From Cellulomonas sp. (GTDB lineage Bacteria; Actinomycetota; Actinomycetes; Actinomycetales; Cellulomonadaceae): DNA of 8,257 nucleotides. Below, piece after piece: positions 1 to 5,257 of the stretch (positions are counted from its first letter, which is position 1; each line of letters begins with the position of its first letter). A program made the translations under genes and the position numbers. The stretch lies in the NCBI GenBank assembly GCA_027451305.1, contig DAIDJQ010000141.1, positions 1 to 8,257 on the forward strand, given 5' to 3'. Below the pieces are notes generated by a model that worked only from the letters and a program-made list of their open reading frames with translations, searched no databases and was not told where the DNA came from.

Positions 1-1
1 C

Positions 2-361
2 GCCGAGGAGGTGGCGGCCGACCTCACGCGGGCCGACGCGTTGCACGCGCACGCGGAGGTGGAGCTCGGCATCGACCCGGACGACCTGACCAACCCGTGG
101 CACGCCGCAGGGTCCTCGTTCCTGTCGTTCGCGGTCGGCGCACTCATCCCGCTGGTCGTGATCCTGCTGCCCCTCGGTGGCTGGCGGATCTGGGCGTGCG
201 TCGGTGCCGTCGTCGTCGGCCTGGTCCTCACCGGCTGTCAGAGCGCGCGGCTCGGCCGAGCGCCCGAGGGTCCGGCGATCATGCGCAACGTGGGCATGGG
301 CATCCTGACGATGGCCATCACGTTCGGGGTCGGCAAGATCTTCGGCACCACCGTCCACTGA
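2..361 (+). CDS. VIT1/CCC1-family Fe2+/Mn2+ transporter, C-terminal part (5' end outside window)
   Basis: The reading frame is open from the window edge to TGA at 359-361, so this is the last 119 residues of a longer protein. The GTG at 11 lies inside the frame and is unlikely to be the real start. The fragment begins with a soluble acidic stretch (AEEVAADLTRADALHAHAEV), then ELGIDPDDLTNPWHAA, the typical lead-in to the C-terminal membrane part of VIT/CCC1 proteins. Three hydrophobic segments follow: SSFLSFAVGALIPLVVILL, IWACVGAVVVGLVLTG, and a last one around GMGILTMAITFGVGKIFG. The family exports or sequesters iron and manganese across membranes; the substrate cannot be read from this fragment. 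The gene converges on metZ, with only 12 bases between the stops. Confidence 0.85.
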   Translation, partial: AEEVAADLTRADALHAHAEVELGIDPDDLTNPWHAAGSSFLSFAVGALIPLVVILLPLGGWRIWACVGAVVVGLVLTGCQSARLGRAPEGPAIMRNVGMGILTMAITFGVGKIFGTTVH

Positions 362-377
362 CGGGGGCGCCCGTCAG
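358..377. terminator. Perfect hairpin containing both stop codons of the convergent VIT and metZ genes
   Basis: CTGACGGG (358-365) pairs perfectly with CCCGTCAG (370-377) around a GGCG loop, giving eight base pairs. The plus-strand TGA (359-361) and the minus-strand TGA (376-374) are the two arms of the stem. It is symmetric, so it can form in both transcripts. There is no U-tract, which is usual for high-GC actinomycetes. Terminator function is inferred; the hairpin is seen directly. Confidence 0.5.
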
Positions 378-1657
378 CTGGTCGGGCTGCCCGTTCCGAG
401 CGACTCGAAGGCCTGCGACAGGTCGTCGATCAGGTCGTCCACGTCCTCCAGGCCGACCGACAGGCGGACGGTCGACTCCGCGATGCCGACGGCGGCCCGG
501 CCCTGCGCGCCGAGCTTGCGGTGGGTCGTCGTCGCCGGGTGCGTCACCATCGACTTGGCGTCGCCGAGGTTGTTCGACACGTCGATCACCCGCAGCGCGT
601 CGAGCACGGCGAAGGTGCTCCGCTTGGTCTCGTCGGGCGCGGCATCGCCGGCAGTGCCTCCCGGCACGGCCAGGTCGAAGGTGACGACCGTCCCGCCGCC
701 GCTCTGCTGCGCGAGCGCCAGCGCGTGCTGCGGGTGCGACGGCAGGAACGGGTACCGCACCCGCGCCACGGCGGGGTGCTGCTCCAGCCAGCTCGCCAGC
801 CGCAGCGCCGAGGCCGCCTGGTGCCGCACGCGCAGCGACATCGTCTCCAGCCCCTTGAGCAGAACCCAGGCGTTGAACGGCGAGAGCGACGGTCCGGTGT
901 TGCGGATCAGGGTCCGCACGGGCCCGTGCACGAACTCGGCGGACCCGAGGATCGCCCCGCCGAGCACCCGCCCCTGCCCGTCGATGTGCTTGGTGGCGGA
1001 GTAGACCACCACGTCGGCGCCGTGCTCGAGGGGCCGGGAGAACACCGGCGTGGCGAAGACGTTGTCCACCACGACCACAGCCCCCGCGCCATGGGCCAGC
1101 GCCGAGACCGCCGCGATGTCGACCAGGTCCTGCATCGGGTTCGACGGGGTCTCGAAGAAGACGACGTCGGCCGGCGTCGCCAGCGCGGCCTGCCACTGCT
1201 CGGGCACGTGCCCGTCCACGTAGTCGGTCCGCACCCCCCAGCGGGCCAGGATCTCGTCGAAGATCACGATCGACGAGCCGAACAGGGCGCGGGCGGCGAC
1301 GATGCGCGATCCCGACGAGACCAGCGCGGCGAGGGCGGTGAACACCGCGGACATGCCGCTCGCGGTGGCGGCGGCCGCCTCGGCGCCCTCCAGCAGCCGG
1401 AGTCGCTCCTCGAACGTCGACACCGTCGGGTTGCCGTACCGCGAGTACTGGAACCGGTCGGCCTCGCCGGCGAACGCCGCCTCGGCATCCGCCGCGCGCT
1501 CGTACACGTAGCCCTGGGTGAGGAAGAGCGCCTCGGACGTCTCGTCGAACCCCGAGCGCACCAGGCCTCCGCGCACGGCGAGCGTGTCGGGCCGGAGCCG
1601 GGCGCGGTCGACGCGGTGGTCGTCCCAGTCGCCGGGCCCGCGGACGGCCCGGGTCAC
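374..1657 (-). CDS. metZ: O-succinylhomoserine sulfhydrylase (MetZ), PLP-dependent
   Basis: A 427-residue enzyme of the Cys/Met-metabolism (trans-sulfuration) PLP family. It is expected to make homocysteine from an O-acylhomoserine and sulfide in the cytoplasm. Seen in sequence: RPDTLAVRGG near residue 22, YSRYGNPTV (71-79), the PLP aspartate in VVDNVFATP (D198), the Schiff-base lysine K223 in SATKHIDGQGRVLGG, and the C-terminal STVRLSVGLED (395-405). The SATKHIDGQGR form of the lysine motif favours MetZ over cystathionine gamma-synthase or MetY; the preferred acyl group is not proven. The start is GTG at 1657, which overlaps the rhodanese stop as GTGA (1657-1654), suggesting translational coupling. 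The frame stays open 54 codons further upstream, but that part is low-complexity Arg/Gly and reads through the rhodanese gene. Control is probably through the S-box element at 2184-2082. Confidence 0.93.
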   Translation of the reverse strand: MTRAVRGPGDWDDHRVDRARLRPDTLAVRGGLVRSGFDETSEALFLTQGYVYERAADAEAAFAGEADRFQYSRYGNPTVSTFEERLRLLEGAEAAAATASGMSAVFTALAALVSSGSRIVAARALFGSSIVIFDEILARWGVRTDYVDGHVPEQWQAALATPADVVFFETPSNPMQDLVDIAAVSALAHGAGAVVVVDNVFATPVFSRPLEHGADVVVYSATKHIDGQGRVLGGAILGSAEFVHGPVRTLIRNTGPSLSPFNAWVLLKGLETMSLRVRHQAASALRLASWLEQHPAVARVRYPFLPSHPQHALALAQQSGGGTVVTFDLAVPGGTAGDAAPDETKRSTFAVLDALRVIDVSNNLGDAKSMVTHPATTTHRKLGAQGRAAVGIAESTVRLSVGLEDVDDLIDDLSQAFESLGTGSPTS

Positions 1658-2073
1658 GCCTGTCGCCACGGCAGGCCGTCGGCCCGCCAGCCGGTGTGGC
1701 CGCGCTGCCCGTCGGCGCCGACGTCGCCCTCGAAGCCCTGCAGCACGTTGTGCACCGGACCGAAGCCGGCGGCCTGCGCCGCCAGTCCGGCCGCCACCGA
1801 CCGCACCCCGGACCGGCACAGGAACACCAGGTCACGCCCGTCGCCGGGCTGCACGCCCGTCGCCGCGAGCTGGGCGAGGAACTGCGGGTTCACCTGGTGC
1901 GTCGCACCGCCGAGCCACTCGATCAGCACCGGCTAGCGGCCGAGGGTCGAGGTGTCCGGCACCCCGATCTCGCGCCACTCGCCGACGGTGCGGACGTCCA
2001 CGAGCACGGCGCGCTCGTCGGACGCGAGCAGGTCCCAGGCCTCGCGGGGGGTCAGGTCGTCGATGTCGCTCAT
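1654..2073 (-). pseudogene. Rhodanese-like sulfurtransferase interrupted by an in-frame amber codon
   Basis: The ATG at 2073 has a strong Shine-Dalgarno (GGAGGAG, 2083-2077). Translation gives 46 residues with the rhodanese N-terminal pattern (LTPREAWDLL, AVLVDVRTVGEWREIGVPD), then TAG at 1935-1933. The same frame resumes at once with PVLIEWLGG and runs 92 residues to TGA at 1656-1654. The second part contains the catalytic loop CRSGVRS (Cys at codon 86), the persulfide-carrying cysteine. Full length would be 139 codons, normal for a single-domain rhodanese. Restoring TAG to CAG (Gln) needs one base change. A GTG (1929) lies one codon after the TAG and could allow re-initiation, giving a 91-residue piece with the active site. 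It could be a true nonsense mutation, a sequencing error or a tolerated split gene. A single-domain rhodanese beside metZ suggests a sulfur-delivery role, which is inference. Confidence 0.85.
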
Positions 2074-2081
2074 GCGCTCCT

Positions 2082-2184
2082 CCATCGGTCCCGGCGGTAG
2101 CACCCACGTCCGGACCGTGCGCTGGGCGCGGTCCGCGGGTTGCTGCGGCGTCGTCGATCCGGGTCTCTCGGCCGCTCTGGATGG
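2082..2184 (-). ncRNA. S-box (SAM-I-type) riboswitch, compact form without P4, in the rhodanese-metZ leader
   Basis: Read on the minus strand, the S-box core is present in order. P1 is CCATC (2184-2180) with GATGG (2086-2082), followed by CAGAG as in the consensus. P2 is GCGGC (2175-2171) with GCCGC (2149-2145). Next comes GCAACCC (2143-2137), pairing with GGGTGC (2105-2100), and an inner P3 of CGGACCG (2135-2129) with CGGTCCG (2117-2111). The core then ends in GGTGCTA. The P2 loop CCCGG (2163-2159) can pair with CCGGG (2094-2090), the expected S-box pseudoknot. There is no room for the usual P4 hairpin. The 3' strand of P1 overlaps the first bases of the rhodanese Shine-Dalgarno, so SAM-stabilised P1 should block translation. 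The match was made by eye from the known consensus. Confidence 0.8.
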
Positions 2185-2191
2185 TTCGCCG

Positions 2192-2197
2192 ATGCTA
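2192..2197 (-). promoter_or_regulatory. Possible -10 element for the rhodanese-metZ transcript
   Basis: TAGCAT on the minus strand (2197-2192) fits the actinomycete TANNNT pattern. A start about seven bases downstream would fall near 2185, right at the first base of P1 of the S-box aptamer. No good -35 box is visible 16-19 bases upstream. The placement relative to the riboswitch is the main support. Confidence 0.4.
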
Positions 2198-2269
2198 AGC
2201 CCGGCGACGAGGGCCGTCCCAGTGCTCGGACCGATCGTCTTGCCTGGCGAGATCGTGGCGTCCAGCCGG

Positions 2270-2275
2270 TTGACA
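2270..2275 (+). promoter_or_regulatory. Possible -35 element (TTGACA) for the SAM-IV/class V enzyme transcript
   Basis: An exact TTGACA lies at 2270-2275. A start about 30-35 bases downstream would fall just before the SAM-IV aptamer at 2307. The matching -10 is poor: only GC-rich hexamers such as GACCCT lie at the right distance. Position rather than the full bipartite motif supports this call. Confidence 0.4.
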
Positions 2276-2306
2276 GCGCCCCGTGCTGCCACGGACCCTC
2301 GTCGAC

Positions 2307-2452
2307 GGTCATGAGCGCCAGCGAGCGCCGTCCTGCGATGGTGGCAGGACGGCGTGCAAGCCCCGGCTCGCTGGCCGGCAACCCTCCCTCCGCGGCGGGG
2401 TGCCCCGGGTGACGACCAGGCCGTCCGCCGTCCGGTGGGCGGCAAGCGCGGA
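2307..2452 (+). ncRNA. SAM-IV riboswitch aptamer
   Basis: The sequence follows the SAM-IV consensus closely. P1 is GGTC (2307-2310) with GACC (2414-2417), then ATGAGC. P2 is GCCAGCGAG (2317-2325) with CTCGCTGGC (2367-2375), and inside it an eleven-pair hairpin, CGCCGTCCTGC (2326-2336) with GCAGGACGGCG (2344-2354). The conserved internal segment GCAAGCCCCGG follows (2356-2366). P3 is GGCAACCC (2377-2384) with GGGGTGCC (2397-2404). The core pseudoknot is CCCGG (2362-2366) with CCGGG (2405-2409). P5 is CCGCC (2425-2429) with GGCGG (2438-2442). The class-defining outer pseudoknot joins the P3 loop TCCGCG (2389-2394) to CGCGGA (2447-2452). SAM-IV elements are known mainly in actinomycetes upstream of sulfur-amino-acid genes. 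It should repress the downstream gene when SAM is abundant. Confidence 0.93.
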
Positions 2453-2482
2453 CCTCGCCGAGGTCCCTCCACGCCGGAGGAC
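2447..2482 (+). promoter_or_regulatory. SAM-IV expression platform and ribosome binding site of the class V enzyme gene
   Basis: Three overlapping pairings can be read. (1) The outer pseudoknot of the aptamer uses CGCGGA (2447-2452). (2) A seven-pair hairpin joins GGACCTC (2450-2456) to GAGGTCC (2460-2466). (3) A sequestering helix joins GTCCCTCC (2463-2470) to GGAGGAC (2476-2482), with one bulged C. Helix 3 buries the Shine-Dalgarno GGAGG (2476-2480), which lies six bases before the ATG at 2487. Hairpin 2 conflicts with both 1 and 3. Bound SAM would therefore favour pseudoknot plus sequestered site (off), and free RNA would favour hairpin 2 plus a more open site (on). The pairings are seen; the switching order is inferred. 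Confidence 0.65.
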
Positions 2483-2486
2483 TGCC

Positions 2487-3935
2487 ATGACCACGTTCCT
2501 CGACCCGCCCGTGCGCACCAGGACCGACCCGCCCGTGCGCGCCAGGACCGATGCGGACGCCGAGCCGTCGGGACGAGGGCGCGACGGTGCGCCCGACGAG
2601 GTCGCCGCGCTGCTCCCGGTCGTCGGAGCGGACACCCTCGTGCCGCTGGTCGACGGCACCGGCGTGGTCTACGCCAACCTCGACTGCGCGGCGAGCGCCC
2701 CCGCCCTGCAGTCCGTGGCCGACCGGGTCGCGCAGGTGCTGCCCCTCTACGCCTCGGTGCACCGCGGCGCCGGCTACCTCTCCCAGGTGTCCACCGCCCT
2801 GTACGAGTCGGCGCGGTCCACCATCGCCGCCTTCGTCGGGGCCCGGACCGACGACGTCGCGATCATCACCCGCAACACCACCGACTCGCTGAACCTGCTG
2901 GCCGCGGTGGTGCCCGGCCCGGTGCTGGTGCTCGACGCGGAGCACCACGCCAACCTGCTCCCGTGGGTGCACGCCGCCCGCGCCCGGCACCGCACCACCG
3001 TCCTGCCGGTGGAGGCCACCGTCGCCGCCACCCTGAGCTCGTTGCGCGCCGAGCTCGCAGCGAACCCGTACGCCCTGGTCACGGTCACCGGCGCCTCCAA
3101 CGTCACCGGCGAGTCCCTGCCCCTGACGGCGGTGGTGGACGCGGCCCACGCCGCCGGTGCGCGCGTCGCGGTGGACGGCGCCCAGCTGGTGCCGCACCGC
3201 GGCTTCTCGCTGGCGACCACCGGCGTGGACTACGTCGCGTTCTCGGGGCACAAGACGTACGCGCCGTTCGGCGCCGGGGCGCTGGTGGGCCGCCGGGACT
3301 GGCTCGACGTGGGCACCCCGTACCTGGCCGGCGGCGGAGCGGTGCGGGACGTGCGCCCGGACCGCACGCTCTGGCAGCCGGCACCGGCGCGCCACGAGGC
3401 AGGCTCGCCGAACGTGCTGGGTGCGGTGGCGCTGGCGCAGGCGTGCGAGACGCTGGCGGCCCTGCCGGCGGGAGCGCTCGCGGCGCACGAGGAGGTGCTG
3501 CGGCAACGGCTGACGGCCGGGCTGGGGGGACTTCCCGGCGTGCGGGTGCTGCGCGTGTGGCCGGACTCGGTCGACCCGGTCGCCGTGGTGACCTTCACCG
3601 TCGCCGACCTCGACCCGGGGCTGGTGGCCGCGGTGCTGTCCGCCGAGCACGGCATCGGCGTGCGGGACGGCCGGTTCTGCGCGCACCCGCTGCTGGCGCA
3701 CCTCGGGTCGGCGAGCGGTGCCGTGCGGGCGTCGGTGGGGGTCGGCACGACGAGCGAGGCGGTGGATCGACTGGTCGGCGCCCTGGCGCGGTTGCTGTCC
3801 GACGGGCCGCAGGCCGAGTACGTCGTCGTCGACGGCTGCTGGACGGTGGCCGACGACCCGCGGCCGCTGCCCGGCGTCCCGGGTCTGGACCACCTGGCGG
3901 CGACCGCCGCGGCGGCCTGCGGTCCGGCGCTCTGA
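2487..3935 (+). CDS. Class V aminotransferase-fold PLP enzyme, cysteine-desulfurase (SufS/CsdA) type
   Basis: A 482-residue PLP enzyme. The N-terminal 40 residues are a charged, Pro/Arg-rich tail with a duplicated octapeptide. The catalytic fold starts near YANLDCAASAP (62-72). EHHANLLPW (152-160) is the SufS-like segment with the cofactor-stacking histidine. VDGAQ holds the PLP aspartate D230, and SGHKTYAPFGAG holds the Schiff-base lysine K256. RDGRFCAHP (393-401) aligns with the SufS/CsdA RxGxHCAxP loop and supplies a catalytic-type cysteine, C398. This supports removal of sulfur from cysteine as an enzyme-bound persulfide; the isopenicillin-N-epimerase-like and EgtE-like branches of the fold are alternatives. 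No suf or isc gene is adjacent, so housekeeping Fe-S assembly is not indicated. The ATG at 2487 is chosen for its GGAGG and its position after the SAM-IV riboswitch. That control ties it to methionine and sulfur metabolism. Confidence 0.88.
   Translation: MTTFLDPPVRTRTDPPVRARTDADAEPSGRGRDGAPDEVAALLPVVGADTLVPLVDGTGVVYANLDCAASAPALQSVADRVAQVLPLYASVHRGAGYLSQVSTALYESARSTIAAFVGARTDDVAIITRNTTDSLNLLAAVVPGPVLVLDAEHHANLLPWVHAARARHRTTVLPVEATVAATLSSLRAELAANPYALVTVTGASNVTGESLPLTAVVDAAHAAGARVAVDGAQLVPHRGFSLATTGVDYVAFSGHKTYAPFGAGALVGRRDWLDVGTPYLAGGGAVRDVRPDRTLWQPAPARHEAGSPNVLGAVALAQACETLAALPAGALAAHEEVLRQRLTAGLGGLPGVRVLRVWPDSVDPVAVVTFTVADLDPGLVAAVLSAEHGIGVRDGRFCAHPLLAHLGSASGAVRASVGVGTTSEAVDRLVGALARLLSDGPQAEYVVVDGCWTVADDPRPLPGVPGLDHLAATAAAACGPAL
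2502..2549 (+). repeat. Two tandem 24-bp units in the 5' coding end of the class V enzyme
   Basis: Units at 2502-2525 and 2526-2549 differ at one base out of 24. They encode DPPVRTRT and DPPVRART in the variable N-terminal tail, so copy number can change without breaking the frame. This looks like a recent local duplication rather than a functional motif. Confidence 0.85.
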
Positions 3936-3943
3936 CGCCCGCC

Positions 3944-3969
3944 CGGCCCGGCCGGCGGCGCCCGGGCCG
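3944..3969. terminator. GC-rich hairpin between the convergent class V enzyme and pentapeptide genes
   Basis: CGGCCCGG (3944-3951) pairs perfectly with CCGGGCCG (3962-3969) around a ten-base loop. It fills the 34-base gap between the two stop codons and touches the pentapeptide stop (3972-3970). It lacks a U-tract, so terminator function is inferred from position and symmetry. Confidence 0.45.
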
Positions 3970-4575
3970 TCAGCCCACGTGGATGCCCAGCTGCTCGGCC
4001 AGCGCCGGTGCCAGCTCCCGCAGCAGGTCGCCGGTGATCATCGCGCCGGCGAGCCCGGCGACGCCCTCGACGTGCCGCAGCCCGGTCAGCCCGCGCAGGT
4101 CCACGTCGACCAGCCGCGCGGCCGTCACGTCGAGCCGGCGCACGGTGCACCCGCGCAGCACCAGCCGCCGCACGGTCGCACCGCCGAGCGCCAGCTCGTC
4201 CACCACGCACCCGTCGAGCACCACGTCCACCAGCTCCGACTCTCGCAGGTTGAGGTAGTCGACCTTCCCGCCCCGCACGGTCACGCGTGCCCACGACGAC
4301 CCGTACGCCTGCACGGCGCCCAGCCGGCAGTCGGTGAGGGTGCCGTCCCACCAGGTGGTGCGGGCCAGGCTCAGCTCGTCGGCGTGCACCCCCGACCAGG
4401 ACGTGTCCACCAGCCGGGCGCCGTCCAGGTGCGCGCCGTCCAGCCGGCAGCCGGTCAGCGTGCACTCCAGCAGCCGGGCGGAGCGGCCGTCGGCCCCGGA
4501 CAGGTCGGCGTCCGCCAGCTGCACGCCGTCGAGGTCGGCACCGGGGAAGAGCGGCGTGGGCGTCACGACGCCCAC
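3970..4575 (-). CDS. Pentapeptide-repeat protein
   Basis: A 201-residue protein made mostly of degenerate A(D/N)LxX-type pentapeptides from about residue 12 to 165, for example GADLDGVQLADADLSGAD, then ECTLTGCRLDGAHLDGARL and VDVDLRGL. This implies a right-handed quadrilateral beta-helix. The last 25 residues (AMITGDLLRELAPALAEQLG) look like a C-terminal helix. Some family members (MfpA, Qnr) mimic DNA and protect gyrase, but most actinomycete members have no known role, and nothing here shows gyrase binding. The GTG at 4575 is chosen because AGGAG (4587-4583) lies seven bases upstream; a second GTG at 4566 would give 198 residues. There is no signal peptide, so it is cytoplasmic. It is divergent from the GNAT gene, with 88 bases between starts. 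Confidence 0.85.
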   Translation of the reverse strand: MGVVTPTPLFPGADLDGVQLADADLSGADGRSARLLECTLTGCRLDGAHLDGARLVDTSWSGVHADELSLARTTWWDGTLTDCRLGAVQAYGSSWARVTVRGGKVDYLNLRESELVDVVLDGCVVDELALGGATVRRLVLRGCTVRRLDVTAARLVDVDLRGLTGLRHVEGVAGLAGAMITGDLLRELAPALAEQLGIHVG

Positions 4576-4651
4576 CGTCCCACTCCTGGCCGCCCGGGAG
4601 CGGCACTCCCACCCGCGCTCGTCGTCCGAGCCCCGGCAGCGGCGGCCGTGG

Positions 4652-4657
4652 CAGCAT
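4652..4657 (+). promoter_or_regulatory. Possible -10 element for a leaderless GNAT transcript
   Basis: CAGCAT ends six bases before the GTG at 4664, the usual distance for a leaderless actinomycete transcript that starts on the first codon. No Shine-Dalgarno is visible before this GTG. The context (AGCATCGACG) resembles the proposed rhodanese promoter (AGCATCGGCG). One base differs from TANNNT. Confidence 0.35.
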
Positions 4658-4663
4658 CGACGC

Positions 4664-5257
4664 GTGCGCCACGCCCTCGTCCTGTCCGCTCCCGGGGTGC
4701 TGCTCGTGCCGCTCGCCGACGTGCACGCGCCGGCGCTGGCGGCGCTGGTCGACGACGCGATGTGGGCAGGCATGAGCACGCCGACCCCACGCACGCCCGA
4801 CGACGTGCGGGCCCTCGTCGAGACGGCCCACGACGACCCCGCCCGGTACGCGTTCGCCGTGATCGACGCAGCGGTCGGTGAGGTGGTCGGCAGCACCTCG
4901 CTCTACGACGTCAGCCTCGGCGCCGGCCGGGCCGAGATCGGGTTCACCTACTACGCCCGGCGCGTCTGGGGCACGGGTGTGAACCCGGCCTGCAAGCTCG
5001 CCCTGTTCACGCAGGCGTTCGACGAGTGGCGCCTCGCCCGGGTCGCGCTACGGGCCGACAGCGCCAACACGCGGTCGATCGGCGCGATCCTGCGGCTCGG
5101 CGCGGTCCCGGAGGGCGTGCTGCGCAGCCACCGGGTGCGTCCCGACGGCGGCCGCGGCGACACGGCCTACTTCTCCGTCCTGGCCGAGGAGTGGCCCGCG
5201 GTGCGTGCGGGCCTGGTCGCTCGGCTGGGGAGCGCGCAGTCCGGCGGCCCGGCCTGA
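4664..5257 (+). CDS. GNAT-family N-acetyltransferase (RimJ/RimL-like)
   Basis: A 197-residue protein with the GNAT order. It begins with a strand and helix (LLVPLADVHAPALAALVDDA, then MWAGMSTPTPRTPDDV). A central strand follows (YAFAVIDAAVGEVVGSTSLYDV), then AEIGFTYYARRVWGTGVN, where RRVWGTGVN (99-107) is the acetyl-CoA pyrophosphate loop. VALRADSANTRSIGAILRLGAVPEG (from about 127) holds the conserved Asn (N135) and motif B. The best resemblance is to RimJ/RimL-type enzymes, which acetylate protein N-termini or small amines; the substrate is unknown. The GTG at 4664 is chosen because the fold begins about ten residues later. The TGA (5255-5257) directly abuts the stop of the convergent MaoC gene. 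The divergent pentapeptide gene suggests no common role. Confidence 0.88.
   Translation: MRHALVLSAPGVLLVPLADVHAPALAALVDDAMWAGMSTPTPRTPDDVRALVETAHDDPARYAFAVIDAAVGEVVGSTSLYDVSLGAGRAEIGFTYYARRVWGTGVNPACKLALFTQAFDEWRLARVALRADSANTRSIGAILRLGAVPEGVLRSHRVRPDGGRGDTAYFSVLAEEWPAVRAGLVARLGSAQSGGPA

Noticed and set aside
1658..1819. 54-codon upstream extension of metZ to a start at 1819
   Set aside because: The extension is low-complexity Arg/Gly sequence in a different frame from the rhodanese gene it overlaps; the GTG at 1657 gives normal MetZ length and a GTGA coupling.
1654..1929. The 91-residue frame as an independent intact gene
   Set aside because: It lacks the rhodanese N-terminal half, has no Shine-Dalgarno, and continues the upstream frame exactly across the TAG; it is better described as part of one interrupted gene.
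2326..2354. Eleven-pair hairpin as an intrinsic terminator
   Set aside because: It lies inside P2 of the SAM-IV aptamer and has no U-tract; it is an internal stem of the riboswitch.
2283..2486. 68-codon upstream extension of the class V enzyme
   Set aside because: This stretch is the SAM-IV riboswitch; the ATG at 2487 has a good Shine-Dalgarno and the expected position after the switch.
2070..3893. Long minus-strand open frame opposite the class V enzyme
   Set aside because: Its translation is Arg/Gly/His-rich with no recognisable domain; it is the usual shadow of high-GC codon use on the opposite strand.
2354..4258. Long plus-strand open frame overlapping the class V enzyme
   Set aside because: Arg/Pro/Gly-rich translation, no domain, out of frame with the recognised enzyme.
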